A stretch of DNA of 64,000 nt from positions 868,001-932,000 of the forward strand of contig JAPVLO010000405.1 in NCBI GenBank assembly GCA_027257055.1. Direction: 5' to 3'. The position numbers were made by a program, and so were the translations under genes. The notes beneath the pieces were generated by a model. It was not told the DNA's origin and made no database searches. It saw nothing but the letters and a program-made list of their open reading frames with translations. Positions 48,964 through 60,735 of this stretch are shown piece after piece (position 1 is the first letter of the stretch; each line of letters starts with the position of its first letter). The DNA is from Cephalopachus bancanus. Lineage: Eukaryota; Chordata; Mammalia; Primates; Tarsiidae.

Positions 48964-51900
48964 ATGACAGGGATCAACTCTTGCATTTCAATTATTAGCC
49001 TAAATGTGAATGGACTAAATGCACCACTGAAAAGACATAGAATGGTAAAATGGATAAAATATCATCAGGCAACAATCTATTGCCTTCAAGAGACTCACCT
49101 CACTAGAAAGGACATCCACAGACTCAAAGTAAGAGGATGGGAAACAAACTTTCAGGAGAACGGCATACAAAAGAAAGGAGGAGTAGCGATCTTAATTTCA
49201 GACAAAATACCCTTCGAGCTATTAAAAATCAAAAAAGATACAGAAGGCCACTACATAATGATAAAAGGCTCAATCCATCAACAAGAAATATCTATCCTAA
49301 ACATATATGCACCTAACATAGGTGCGCCAACTTTCATAAAGCAACTTCTTGGAAAACTAAAGAAAGATATTAACTCTACCACTATCATAACTGGGGACTT
49401 TAATACTCCACTCACAACCCTAGACAGATCATCAGGACAAAAAATCAGCAAGGAGATCCGGAACCTCAGTGTGACTTTGGACCAAATGGACTTAATTGAT
49501 ACCCACAGAACACTCCATCCAAAGACCACAGAATACACATTCTACTCATCACCACATGGAACATATTCTAAGATCGACCACATACTCGGTCATAAATCAA
49601 GCATGAGCAAATTTAAAAGGACTGAAATTCTACCAAACACCTTCTCGGACCACAGTGGAATAAAAATAAACATTGACACCAACAAAGTCCCCCCAAAACC
49701 CACAAAGACATGGACACTAAACAGCATGATGCTAAACAACTCCTGCGTCAACAATGAAATCAAAACAGGGATCAAAAGATACCTGGAAACAAATGAAAAT
49801 GAAGAAACATCTTACCAGAATCTCTGGGATGCCCTGAAAGCTGTAGTAAGAGGGGATTTTATATCCCTACAATCACACATGAAGAAAATGGAAGGAACAG
49901 AAATTCACAACCTAACAAGTCACCTAAAGAAGCTGGAAAAGCAAGACCACAAAAACCCTAATTTCAGCAGAAGAATCCAGATCACCAAAATAAAAGCACA
50001 AATCCAGGACATAGAAGACAAAAAGATAATACAAAAAAATCAATGAAACAAAAAGCTGGTTCTTCGAAAGGGTAAACAAGATTGATGGTCCCCTAGCTAG
50101 ACTGACCAAGAAAAAACGAGGAAAAAACAAATAAGCATAATCAGAAACACAAAAGATGAAGTCACATCTGACCCTGAAGAAATACAAAAGATCATTAGAC
50201 ACTACTATGTACACTTGTATGGAAACAAACTTGAAAACCAGAAGGAAATAGAGGACTTTCTGACATCACACAACCTACCTAGGTTGGAACAAGAAGAAAT
50301 TGAGACCCTAAAAATACCAATAACAATCAAGGAAATCGACTATGTAATAAGAACACTTCCTACAAAAAAAAGTCCTGGTCCAGATGGCTTTCCAGCAGAA
50401 TTCTACAAGATATTCAAGGAGGAGCTGATACCAATCCTACGAAGGTATTCCAGGCGATTGAAAAAGATGGAACTCTCCCCAAATCATTTTATGAAGCCAA
50501 CATCACATTGATACCCAAGCCAGGTAAAGATCCAACAAAGAAAGAGAACTACAGGTCAATATCTTTGATGAACATAGATGCTAAAATTCTCAACAAGATC
50601 CTAGCAAACCAGATTCAGCAATACATCTCAAAAATCATCCACCATGACCAAGTAGGCTTCATTCCTGGCATGCAAGGCTGGTTCAACATTCGTAAAACCA
50701 TAAATGTAATTAAATACATCAACAGATGTCAAAACAAAAACCACATGATCATATCACTAGATGCAGAAAAAACTTTTGATAAAATCCAGCACCCCTTCTT
50801 GATAAAAACCCTTGAACATCTAGGCATACGGGGAACATACCTCAAAATAGTAAAAGCCATCTACGAGAAACCCACAGCCAGCATACTCCTAAATAGACAA
50901 AAATTGGAACCAATTCCCCTGAAAACTGGAACTAGACAAGGATGCCCACTCTCTCCCCTCCTGTTCAACATAGTATTGGACATCCTGGCTAAAGCAATCA
51001 GAGAAGAGGAGGCAATCAGAGTTATTCAAATAGGAAAAGAGGAAGTCAAGTTATCTCTCTATGCAGATGATATGATGGTGTACCTTGAAAACCCAAGAGA
51101 ATCTGTCAAAGGCCTCCTTACATTGATAAAAGCCTTTGGCAAAGTCTCAGGATACAAAATAAATATATAAAAGACAATCTCATTTCTCTACACCAATAAT
51201 AAACAAACAGAAACCCAAATAAAAAACACAGTTCCATTCACAATAGCCACAAAAAAAATGAAATACCTTGGCATCTTCCTAACCAGAGACGTGAAGGACC
51301 TTTACAATGAAAATTACAAAACACTGCTCAAAGAAATCAAAGCTGACACAAACAAGTGGAAAAACATCCCATGCTCATGGATCGGAAGAATCAACATTGT
51401 GAAGATGTCCATTTTACCTAAGGCAATCTACAAATTCAATGCAGTACCCATTAAATTACCAACAACATTCTTCTCAGACCCAGAAAAAACAACACAGGGA
51501 TTCATATGGAAGCACAAACGTCCAAGAATAGCCAGAAGAATCCTCAGCAAAAAAAAAACAAAGCAGGTGGTATCACAATACCAGATTTCAAACTTTACTA
51601 TAAAACTACAATCATCAAAACAGCTTGGTATTGGTACAGGAACAGGCATATAGATCAATGGAACAGAATTGAGATTCCAGAAGCAAAACCTCAATTTCTC
51701 AACCAACTCATCTTCAACAAAGCCCCCACCACCTACCAATGGGGAGAGGAGAACCTATTCAGTAAATGGTGCTGGGAAAATTGGCTGACCACATGCAGAA
51801 GATTGAAACAGGACCCCTATCTATCCCCATGCACAAAGGTTAACTCCAAATGGATCAGAGACCTAAATGTAAAACCTCAAACCATAAGAACCTTAGAAAA

Positions 51901-52778
51901 GGAAGGAAATACTCTCATGGAAATCGGAACTGGCATCCAATTCCTGTACAAAACCCGAAACCCACAGGACTTAAGAGAGAAGATAGACAAATGGGACCTT
52001 ATTAAACTGACAAGCTTCTGCAAAGCCAAAGAAACCATTAAGAGAGCAGGGAGACAGCCTACAGACTGGGAAAAAGTATTTGCCAACTCTAGGTCTGACA
52101 AAGGCTTAACATCCTGGATATACAAGGACCTGAAACGTACTGAAAAGAAGAAAACAAACAACCCCATTTTAAAATGGGCAAAAGATATGAACAGACACTT
52201 CACAAAAGAAGACATTCGAGCAGCCAACAAACACATGAAGAAATGCTCAACCTCACTAATCATCAGGGAGTTGCAAATCAAAACCACACTGAGATACCAC
52301 CTAACTCCAGTCAGAATGGCAATTATCAACAACTCAAAAAATAACAGCTGCTGGAAAGGATGTGGTGAAAGGGAACACTTCTACACTGTTGGTGGGAGTG
52401 TAAACTAGTGCAACCTCTGTGGAAAGCAGTGTGGCGATTCGTAAAAGCTCTAAAAATTGACCTTCCATATGACTCTGCAATCCCCCTACTGGAATATACC
52501 CTGAAGAACACAAATCACTCTATAAAAAAGATACCTGCACACGTATGTTTATCGCAGCGTTGTTCACAATAGCAAGAACCTGGAAACAACCATGCTGCCC
52601 ATCAAAAGAGGACTGGATTAAAAAAATGTGGTACATATACACGATGGAATACTACACAGTCATAAAAAAGAACAAAATCATGAATTTTGCTGCAACCTGG
52701 ATGGAACTAGAGTCTATAATACTGAGTGACCTCTCACAGAAACAAAGATTCGAATATCACATGTTCTCACTCATATAA
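48964..52778 (+). pseudogene. L1 ORF2 (endonuclease-RT), intact endonuclease then broken
   Basis: The ATG at 48964 starts an unbroken 360-codon stretch holding the whole endonuclease. The catalytic and binding residues sit at the same numbers as in human ORF2: N14, E43, Y115, D145, N147, D205, D229, H230. Then come: an indel in an A run near 50035 with return to frame near 50130; a lost base near 50440; RT domain 50508-51167 ([39 protein letters not shown], where human has FADD); a TAA at 51168-51170, probably from CAA; a frameshift in the A run near 51555; the C-terminal domain to about 52372; a frameshift there and another near 52491. The last piece (YIYTMEYYTVIKKN ... YHMFSLI) reaches the normal stop at 52776-52778. 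Confidence 0.95.
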
Positions 52779-52838
52779 TGGACCTTGAACATCCAATGCA
52801 ATACTATAGGAAAATTACTGATGGTACTGAAAAGCTAT

Positions 52839-52851
52839 GGGGGGGAGGGGG
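52839..52851 (+). promoter_or_regulatory. G-rich tract of the L1 3' UTR
   Basis: GGGGGGGAGGGGG. A purine/G-rich tract is a conserved feature of mammalian L1 3' UTRs and can form a G-quadruplex; counterparts are visible at 11053-11069 and 28060-28067. Confidence 0.7.
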
Positions 52852-52967
52852 ATGAGATTAACAGTAGCAAATATCTGTCGGGGGATGGGAAAACACCTCT
52901 TATCAAGAGGGTGCCTGAATGAAACGTAATTGTACACCTAACCCTTAACTGTACCCCACAAAACCAT

Positions 52968-52973
52968 AATAAA
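52968..52973 (+). terminator. L1 polyadenylation signal
   Basis: AATAAA 16 bases before the short A run at 52989-52996; the same hexamer is present at the corresponding place in the related copy ending at 28205. Confidence 0.75.
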
Positions 52974-53242
52974 AAATACTGATTAATGAAAAAAAATTGA
53001 AATTAAGGTGTTTTCTATTGAGCCTCTACTCCGGAGAGTAAATTGTCTGATGAATCTGTTTTTTTTTTAAAGCAAACAAATAATATGAGAATGCTAATTA
53101 GCTTCTACATATTTTTCCTTAGTGCATATTAATCAGTTTGCCTACTACACATGTAAATGTATAGAACAAAGCCAATTCTCAGTTTCTTTTCTTTTCAAAG
53201 TTGGACTTTAATGGCTTTTTTGTATCTAAAAATATTTTATAG

Positions 53243-53527
53243 CTGGGCACAGTGGCTCACACCTATAATCCCACCACTTTGGGAGGCTGAGGTGTGAGGA
53301 TTTTCTGAGCCTATGGGTTCAAGAAAAGCCTGGGCAACTTGGCAAGTCCTCATCTCTCAATAAAATAAAATAAAATAAATTAGGCAGGTGTGGTGGTTTG
53401 TGCCTGTAGTTCTAGCTACTTGGAAGGTTGAGGGGGAAGGATCTCCTGAGCCCAGCACGTCAAGGCTGCAGTGGCTGTGAATGTGCCACTGCACTCCAGT
53501 CTGAGTGACATTGTGAGACCCCAACTC
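53243..53527 (+). mobile_element. Alu, moderately diverged
   Basis: Dimer of the younger lineage (CCTGGGCAACTTGGCAAGTCC, CTACTTGGAAGGTTGAGG, GCCCAGCACGTCAAGG) with a middle linker expanded to AATAAAATAAAATAAAATAAA. AAAAATAT at 53228-53235 and 53528-53535 may be the target duplication, with a few bases uncertain. Confidence 0.9.
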
Positions 53528-53638
53528 AAAAATATATGTTTGTGTATATATATTATCTTATGCTAATTTCAGTTAATAGAATCAATCTGGACCCCATTAA
53601 AATATTTCAATGAAATTGTGAATAAAGTAGAAAACTCC

Positions 53639-55163
53639 TATGGAATGGGCACTTGGGGTTTTGATCAGGAATTGGTTGCCAGTTCCAATTTCCATAAGGG
53701 TGTCTCTTGCATTTTCTAAGATTCTTATAGTGTAAGGTTTTATGTTAGGTCTTTTTATGATCCATTTAGAGTTGATTTTTGTGTATGGTGATAGGTAGGG
53801 GTCCTGTTACAATTTTCTTCATGTGGTCAGTCAATTTTCCCAGCACCATTTACTGAATAGGTTCTCCTCTCCCCAGTGGTTGTTGTTGGAGACTTTGTCA
53901 AAGATAAGTTGGTTGAGAAATTGAGGCTTTGCTTCTGGAATCTCTATCCTGTCCCATTGGTCTGTATGCCTGTTCTTGTACCAATACCAGGTTGTTTTGA
54001 TTATCGTAGCCATATAGCAAAGTTTGAAGTCTGGCAGTGTGATACCTCCTGCTTTGTTTTTTTTGCTAAGGATTGTTTCAGGTATTCATGGTCATTTATG
54101 TTTCCATAAGAATTTTTGTATTGCTATTTTCAGGTCTGAGAAGAATAATGTTGGTAATTTGTTGGGTATTGTGCTGGAACCCCAAGTTCCATAAGAGATA
54201 AGAAAGACAAGTGGTACCTCATTAAACTGACAAGCTTCTGCAAAGCAAAAGAAACCATCAAGAAAGCAGGGAGACAGCCCACAGAATGGGAAAAAAAATA
54301 TTTGCCAACTGTATATTTGACAAAGTTCTAATATCTAGGATCTACAAGGACTCTTCAAATACACCGAAAGGAAAAAAACAAACAGCCCCATTGAAAAGTG
54401 GGCAAAAAACATGAATAGACACTTCTCAAAGGAAGATATACGAGCAGCCAACAGACACTTGAAAAAGTGCTCAGTCTCACTAATCATCAGTGGAATGCAA
54501 ATCAAAATCACTTTGAGATACTACCTAACCCCAATAAGAATGGCCCTCATTAATAAAACAAACAACAGACGCTGGCGAGGATGGGGGGGGAAGAAACGCT
54601 TCCACACTGCTGGTAAGAATGCAAACTAGTGCAACCTCTTTGAAAGACAATGTGGAGGTTACTGAAAGAACTAGAAATTGACCTTCCATATGACCCAGCA
54701 ATCCCCTTATTGGGAATATACTCAGAGGAACTCAAGTCATTGTACCATAAGATACCTGCACACACATGATTGTTGCAGCTCTATTCATAATAGCAAAAAC
54801 ATGGAACCAACCATACTGCCCATCAAAACTGGACTGGATAAAAAAAGTGGTACATATGCACAATGGAATATTATGCAGTCATAAAGAAGGACAAACATAT
54901 GAACTTTACAGCAACTTGGATGGATTTAGAGTCTATCATATTCAGTGATCTATCACAGAAACAAAGAACAGCATAACACGTATTCTCACTCATAAGCAGA
55001 CCTTGAACAATTATCATAATATTATAAGAAAGGGATTGGCAGTAGTGGGAAACTGCCAGGGAAGGGATGGGCACACCTCATCACCAAGGGTACCTGCATA
55101 ATGAACATTTTTATACCTAACCTGAATTGTACCACACATCTTTAAAATTAAAAAAAAAAAAAA
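53639..55163 (+). mobile_element. 5'-inverted L1 with 11-bp TSD and poly(A)
   Basis: 53639 to about 54175 is ORF2 text in reverse (antisense peptide [21 protein letters not shown] at 54013-53831). From about 54180 the sense C-terminal ORF2 follows ([20 protein letters not shown]), then a 3' UTR and 13 A residues. The halves join with almost no loss relative to the parent (equivalent to about 51955 of the full-length L1). Perfect repeats TAGAAAACTCC lie at 53628-53638 and 55164-55174. Intermediate age: the 3' UTR differs from the 46530 family. Confidence 0.95.
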
Positions 55164-55174
55164 TAGAAAACTCC

Positions 55175-57519
55175 ATGACTGAGCATGTTGAATCTCCTGG
55201 TCTCCAAAGTCAATCAGAACTGATAGTTTAGGTTGCAAGTTGTGGTACACCCTTTACTTCATAAAAGTTGGTGCAAGTTTTCTGGGAAATCCTAAATTAA
55301 GATTAATTCAAAGCTGCATTTCTTCTTATTTATTTTTTCATTTCAGTATTTCTCAATGTATACTCTATTTTCTATTTCTATTACAATTACTTGTTAATGC
55401 CTATTTTTTAAAAAGTCAAATTCCTGAACTCCACTTGAAACTTATTGAATCAAAACGTCTGGAGGAGGAGTCCACAAATCCACCCTTTATAGAAAGCATC
55501 CCTTAGAAATCTTATGCTCAGTATAATTTGCTTTGAGTGCCATGGGCAGGAATTAATGGAGAGAAGAGTAGTCATTAAATGAGCTGTTCTAGAGAGAAGG
55601 AAACATGGAAAAGGGCAAGGAAAATTCCAGCTAGATGGTCAGTGTATGAATGACAGAGGCTCAAAGGCTGGTCTAGTGCATACACATTTTCTTCCTGTTT
55701 TATTTTAAAACCTTTTACTTTGTATGAACAATCACTGTTCAGTAAATTACTTAAGAATTGTCCTTCTTCATTCACAAGAAAGGAGAATGTTTAGGGAGCA
55801 TAAAGTGAGTGAGATGTACATTTCCACAGGCGACAACAAAGCTGTTAATAAAGTTGATGTGAAAGAGAAGTTGAAGGCATGGGACAGGGCCATTTCCATT
55901 TCCAATTGCAGGTTTATTTCCTTGTCCTTTGAAGAAATCTTGAAGACAAGAGAGTTCCAGGTAATTTTTTCCCATATGCTTATATCGATTTGGTTAAGTT
56001 TATATGTTAAAACAAAACAAACACTCCCCACATACAGGCCCTATATTTTATATTTTAGTTAGTTCATTATGTATACAATAGAACTCTAGAATTCCCAGCA
56101 TTTAGAGTGAAATGCCAAATTTAATCATCTTCTTTTTTGGATGATTTCCTTTAATCTCAGTTTTAGTTTGCATTTAATTAAGCAGTCTGTCAGCATTCTC
56201 CAAAGATTTATTTGGCCAAGAAAAGCAGAAAATAATTGTAAAGCTACTTTTTAGAATATAAATATATATATATGGTAAAATATTTGATATAAAGCCAACA
56301 ACATCAGATGATAAATCATTCATATAGTCTATTGGTAATTGGTGATGTGAGTTGGGAGCCACAGTATAAAACTGATCTCTTTGTTATCATTTGCCCAATA
56401 TTACACATTTTATAGACACTAATGATACACGAACAGTAAAGTTTAATGATGTTTTGAATGCTGAATGTACCTAAAAGAAGTGATCACAGAATGAGCTATT
56501 TGTTGAAATAAACATTACAGGATAACTTAAGGTCAATTTAATTAAATATATATGGAAATCTTTTGTAGCTGCTTGTAGATAGCAATTGCTCAGTCATTTA
56601 AAATCTGTTTACTTCTTAAACACTCAGTTCTGGAAAAATAATAAAATGAAATGTGTCACCAATTAGTGCAACTGTTTATCAAAGTTAATTAACCTTTGAT
56701 TCAATCAAAGAACACACCAGCAAGTTTCCATTTATCTGGTTTCCAGCAACTCTGTTAGGACTTAGAATCTTCTAAGCGGGTGCTTGGACAAGGTAGAAAA
56801 ATCTCATATCAGAGAGAATTTAGTTCATCAGAGAAAAGTGGATAAAATTGATTAATTAGTGAAACTATACTTGAAAAAATATCATTTTCTTAAATATCAA
56901 ATTCTACTTTAGAGTGCAATCATACTTGATCTAACAATTAGGAGGATTTTGACCACTAACATTTTTACTATTGTTTCATTAAAAGTAGATAATAAAAAGA
57001 TAAGATAGTTTGCGTTTTAGAAAAAAGGACAGCTGATTATACCTTGTCCATACCTAAAGTGTTTTTATTTATCCATCTAATCTGTGGTAAATCATCACCT
57101 TGTGAAATAAAAATGATTAGATCTCAGCACAGAAAGAAATGTCTATTTTTAATCTATGAAAGTTAATGATGCAGCTTCACTAAACTAATCTGCTCAGGTT
57201 GTTTATAATACACAGGGTATTGTCATCCAGTTGCAGTTTTAGTGACAATCTGAATAGGAAGTGGGAACTCAAAATTCTTTTACCAGATGGGAGATTTTAT
57301 TTATTCCTGGCAAACAGATGCCACTAACTCTCTTTTTTACTAGGCTGTTTTCTTATTTTACAGGGAGAGGTGGTAGTTGCTCTAAGGTATGTTTATTGAG
57401 AATTTCAACTCCCAGTTGAATAAAAATATCTTCATTTAATAACAGCTAATTAGCAAAAAAACCACACAACTTTTTTGTGATTTAAGAAACATATTCTACC
57501 AACTCTTCTTTCCCTGTTT
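55175..57519. other. Unique DNA, no gene identified
   Basis: No repeat family recognised except short TA runs (56259-56272). The overlapping opposite-strand frames at 55724-56062 (112 codons) and 56031-55768 (87 codons) are shadows of each other without domain features. Nothing else can be supported. Confidence 0.5.
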
Positions 57520-58349
57520 CATTTAGTTATTGCCGTGACTGTTGTTGGTCATGTGTTGGTGATGACTGTTCAGAGATGAGGGAGGCAACATAAACCAGGG
57601 CTGATCTACCTGACCCTGGAGGCCTCTGAGGGCCACCCAGAATGTCACCCCAGCATGGGGGGAACTGGGAAGAAACGTGCCTGACTCCGGACCCTCCTGC
57701 CATGGGAAATCTCAGAATGTGACCCCAGCATACAGGAAGCTGGCAGGGGACACTTAAGCACACAACAACCTCAATCCTAAAGTCCCTAAGCTTTGGTCTA
57801 AAGGCTTTGTCAGAAGTACTGAAATCCAATCTAACCATGGTATCAATCTGAGAGAAGTCCCTCATGGAGTAGGCGCTAGAATTGGAGGCTTCTGTATTCT
57901 CACAGAAGAAACCTACATGAGTTGTCCTAAAACTTGTACAGCAATTCTACCTTGATTCACCAATTAAATTTTATGGACAGCCATTGTAAAATCAAAGCAG
58001 TGCAACTCAGGAGGGGTCTGGAACCTCAACACTTTAGCACTCCATTTCACGGCTTTGCAGAATTCAGTACCTTGGGATCCTATTGCCCTGCAATGCCCCG
58101 GCACTATACCAAAGCCAAAGCCACTTCACAAATATATCAGTTGTGCTCTGCCCTAATGCACATTGTACAGTGAATCAGGTGGTCTGCACTGGGTGACTAT
58201 GTGTGTTAGACAAATTATGTATTTCATGTCTTTTGTCTGTAGCAAAAACAAGTCTGTTTGACTTGTCTGCATGTCAATGTTTGTGTGCATAGACCCATGC
58301 ATTTTATATATACTCACAGAAAATAAAAGCCCATTTTAGTATGTGACAA
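57520..58349. other. Unassigned GC-richer block with an internal repeat
   Basis: 57560-57760 is GC-richer than its surroundings and repeats a motif: CAGAATGTCACCCCAGCATG near 57639 and CAGAATGTGACCCCAGCATAC near 57714, about 75 bp apart, each followed by GGAA(G)CTGG. The frames here (57865-57527, 112 codons, minus; 57934-58173, 79 codons, plus) have no domain that I recognise. It could be an old LTR or other repeat, or simply unique DNA. Confidence 0.4.
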
Positions 58350-58880
58350 ACATTCTTTCCTTGATCAAACTCTAGCCAGACTTCTCTATGCCTTCTCAAC
58401 TAGGCCTCAATCTTAGTTTATAAGACTTAAGCAATACTTACACAGTTTCTAACAGCTCAAGGCAACATCCTTAACATGGATCCTACCCTGCCTTAAACTG
58501 CCTGCCTGAGAAAACTCAAGACTGCCAAAATAATTTAGTGTTTGTTTCAGCCAACACACAAAGATAAGGCTTCTGTTTCCCAGTCTTTGTGGGAGGACAG
58601 AATTCTGACTTCAGTAATTGCCAGGTAGCAGACACAGCTGGGCTAATTGAATTTGTACTGACTAACTCTTTGTAATTTTTCACTTCCCTGAATCTACTAA
58701 ACCCCTGCTTGCTCCCTCCCTACTCCCTCATTCTTCCTGTAAAATGCTCAGTCACCTCTGTACAAATCGAAGATAAGTTCAGTTCATGCTGAACTTTATC
58801 CTATTGCAATAATTATTACTGAATAAGATCTGTCTTCTTCCCCTTAGTGTTCAACTTTATCTTTTCCTATAGACTATAGA
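58350..58880 (+). mobile_element. Possible LTR remnant
   Basis: The order AACTAGGCCTCAATCTTAG, AACAGCTCAAGGCAACATCC, GCTTGCTCCCTCCCTACTCC, TGTAAAATGCTCAGTCACC, then TTCAGTTCATGCTGAACTTT, TATTGCAATAATTATTACTG and a pyrimidine-rich end is reminiscent of ERV-class LTR U3-R-U5 organisation. No coding remnant or clear target duplication is visible, so this is tentative. Confidence 0.35.
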
Positions 58881-59119
58881 GCATGTATGTGTTTTTTGGC
58901 ATCATTTACGTATGGTCACTTATGCCTACAGGAACATGGTCTTTATTTGTAACAAATTTAACACATCTGTGTAAACATTGCTTTAAAACTGTAGACCATA
59001 TAGGAGACTGAACATCATAACCTTGCCCAGATTAGGGCTACAAAAGTGGTTTATGTGGTCTCTCCATAAGAAGAAGTCTGTCAAGGCAACTGGATCTCAG
59101 GATCACTCATTTGTCACTG

Positions 59120-59275
59120 ATCAGGAAGTTACTAAACTGCTCTAAGATTTGGCTTTTCATGTATGAAGTGGGCTAATATGAAGATTGCATGGCATGTACA
59201 CATGAAGACCTTAGTATAGTATCTAACACATGTTAAGTACTTACAAATGTTAACTACTATAATTAAAATTATTAT
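59120..59275 (+). mobile_element. MIR element
   Basis: AGTTACTAAACTGCTCTAAG, CTTTTCATGTATGAAGTGGG, CTTAGTATAGTATCTAACACATG and TTAAGTACTTACAAATGTTA follow the MIR pattern in order (AAGTTACTTAACC, TCATCTGTAAAATGGG, TAGCACAGTGCCTGGCACA, TAAGTGCTCAATAAATG). Confidence 0.65.
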
Positions 59276-59332
59276 TAATAATCCAGTTCTACCCTCTCAA
59301 TTTATAGGCTAAAATAATCACATTAATTTTCT

Positions 59333-59790
59333 AATTTTGCAACAATTTGCCACACATTTAGTGGCTTAAAACAACACGAATCTATTCTCCTGCAGTTCTA
59401 GTACTAAGAAGTCCAAACTCGGTCTGAATGGGCTAAAGTCAAGATGTCAAGGAAAACTTCTGGGGGCTCTAAGGAAGAGTCCACTTTCCGACCTTTTCCA
59501 GCTTCTAGAGTCTGAATTCATTTCTTGGCTGGTGGTCCCTTCCCCTGTCTTTAAAGACAGAAGGGTAACATCTTTCAATCATTAGGCCTATCTTTTCCCT
59601 TCCATTATCATATCACCTTCTGTGTCTTGCTGCTTTCCTCTTATAAGGATCCTTGCAACTACATTGGGCCCATCCAGATATTCTAAGATAATCTTCTCAT
59701 CTCAGTATCTACAAAGTTCCTTTTGCACACAGGTTAACACATTTACAGGTTTCCGGATATCTTCCAGTAGCCATGAGTCCATCTACTACA
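59333..59790 (-). mobile_element. MaLR-type LTR (MLT1/MST-like), minus strand
   Basis: Reverse-oriented MaLR LTR: it begins GCAACAATTTGCCACACATT then TAGTGGCTTAAAACAACACG and TGCAGTTCTAGTACTAAGAAG, the reverse of the usual 3' end of these LTRs (GACTTCCAGCCTCCAGAACTGTGAG ... TTTAAGCCAC). It continues through CTTATAAGGATCCTTGCAAC and TTGGGCCCATCCAGATA. The far end is degraded. MaLRs are ancient ERVL-related retroelements; no internal coding region is attached. Confidence 0.75.
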
Positions 59791-59909
59791 GTACCTGAGA
59801 ACCCAAGGTATCAATGACTCCCTCACATGAACTAGTCAGTGTGTAACCTATTGAAGTGTTATTTAACATTCTGACTCTCATTACAGACCTAGTCTTGTCT
59901 CATTTTGAA

Positions 59910-59995
59910 AACAGGTTCATAGACTCACATTTGTTATTTTTTAGTGAGCACGAACAGGTTCATAGACTCACATGTGTTATTTTTTAGTGAGCACA
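59910..59995. repeat. 43-bp perfect-type tandem duplication
   Basis: AACAGGTTCATAGACTCACAT ... TAGTGAGCAC appears at 59910-59952 and again at 59953-59995 with about two differences. Simple local tandem duplication in otherwise unique DNA. Confidence 0.95.
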
Positions 59996-60381
59996 AGTAA
60001 TAAATGTACATAATGATATTATCAAGTGAAATATGGGGTTTCCCTCTGCCACATTCTTTTCTGAGAGTTTCATGGCCAGCCATCTAGTATCCTTCTATAT
60101 ATTTACATAATATTTAAATTTTGTATAACCATATAAATGATCTTTTATCTTTTTTGGTTTTTTAATTTTTGCACAAATTGGAGCTGACCATAAAGATTAC
60201 CCTGTCTTTTCCCCCTTTCCCCCACATATCAGTCAACTCAGTAGCTGTATCATATTCCCAACTTTTGTTTTTTGGTGGACTTTTTTATCCAGCTTTGCGC
60301 TATCACCACCACAATACTGTGATGATGAACAGAATGCATATGTAAATGTATTTTTAATGGTAGATTTTTAGAAGTGGGTTG

Positions 60382-60385
<4 letters not shown>

Positions 60386-60443
<58 letters not shown>
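60386..60443. repeat. (GT)n(GA)n microsatellite
   Basis: About 14 TG units followed directly by about 15 GA units. Confidence 0.95.
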
Positions 60444-60446
<3 letters not shown>

Positions 60447-60654
60447 CTATGTGTTTTAATTCTAAAGTCTAAAGTTTTAACACTATAACCAATTTTTAAT
60501 CCAATCAATGATGTTTGAGAGTTATGGGAGTATTCAAATCACCATGTTTTTTTTCAGTTATACTTAATAGTCTCGATTTTTTCCCAGTTGGATAAAAATA
60601 AAATTATACTTTAGTCAATCTTCATTGTCTAGTACCTCTGATAAGTACCATTAA

Positions 60655-60735
60655 CGTCCAATCTTGACCAATGCACAATTTGCCCATGTAACCAACATGC
60701 AGTTGCACCCTTGGAATCTAAAATTTTAAAAGAGT
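60655..60735 (+). mobile_element. L1 3' tail fragment
   Basis: GCACAATTTGCCCATGTAACC, ACATGCAGTTGCACCCTTGG and AATCTAAAATTTTAAAA match the very end of an L1 3' UTR; compare the related tail near 63480-63540. Probably a strongly 5'-truncated insertion. Confidence 0.6.

Larger units (their letters stand above)
46530..52992 (+). mobile_element. Structurally full-length L1 of the youngest family here
   Basis: A 6.46-kb non-LTR retrotransposon with a 5' UTR (46530-47926), ORF1 (47927 to about 48891), a 72-bp spacer, ORF2 (48964-52778), a 3' UTR with a G-rich tract, a poly(A) signal and a short A run. Both ends are fixed by a 12-bp target-site duplication. The 3' part is very similar to the 5'-inverted copy at 27747-28205. 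L1s move by target-primed reverse transcription using the ORF2 endonuclease and RT, with ORF1 protein coating the RNA. This copy carries frameshifts in both ORFs and a stop in ORF2, so it is very unlikely to be autonomous now. Its 5' and 3' UTRs do not look like those of human L1PA. Confidence 0.95.

Noticed and set aside
51877..52332. 151-codon minus-strand frame
   Set aside because: Shadow of the ORF2 C-terminal domain.
55724..56062. 112-codon frame overlapping an 87-codon frame on the other strand
   Set aside because: Neither has domain features; mutual overlap and AT-rich unique context point to chance.
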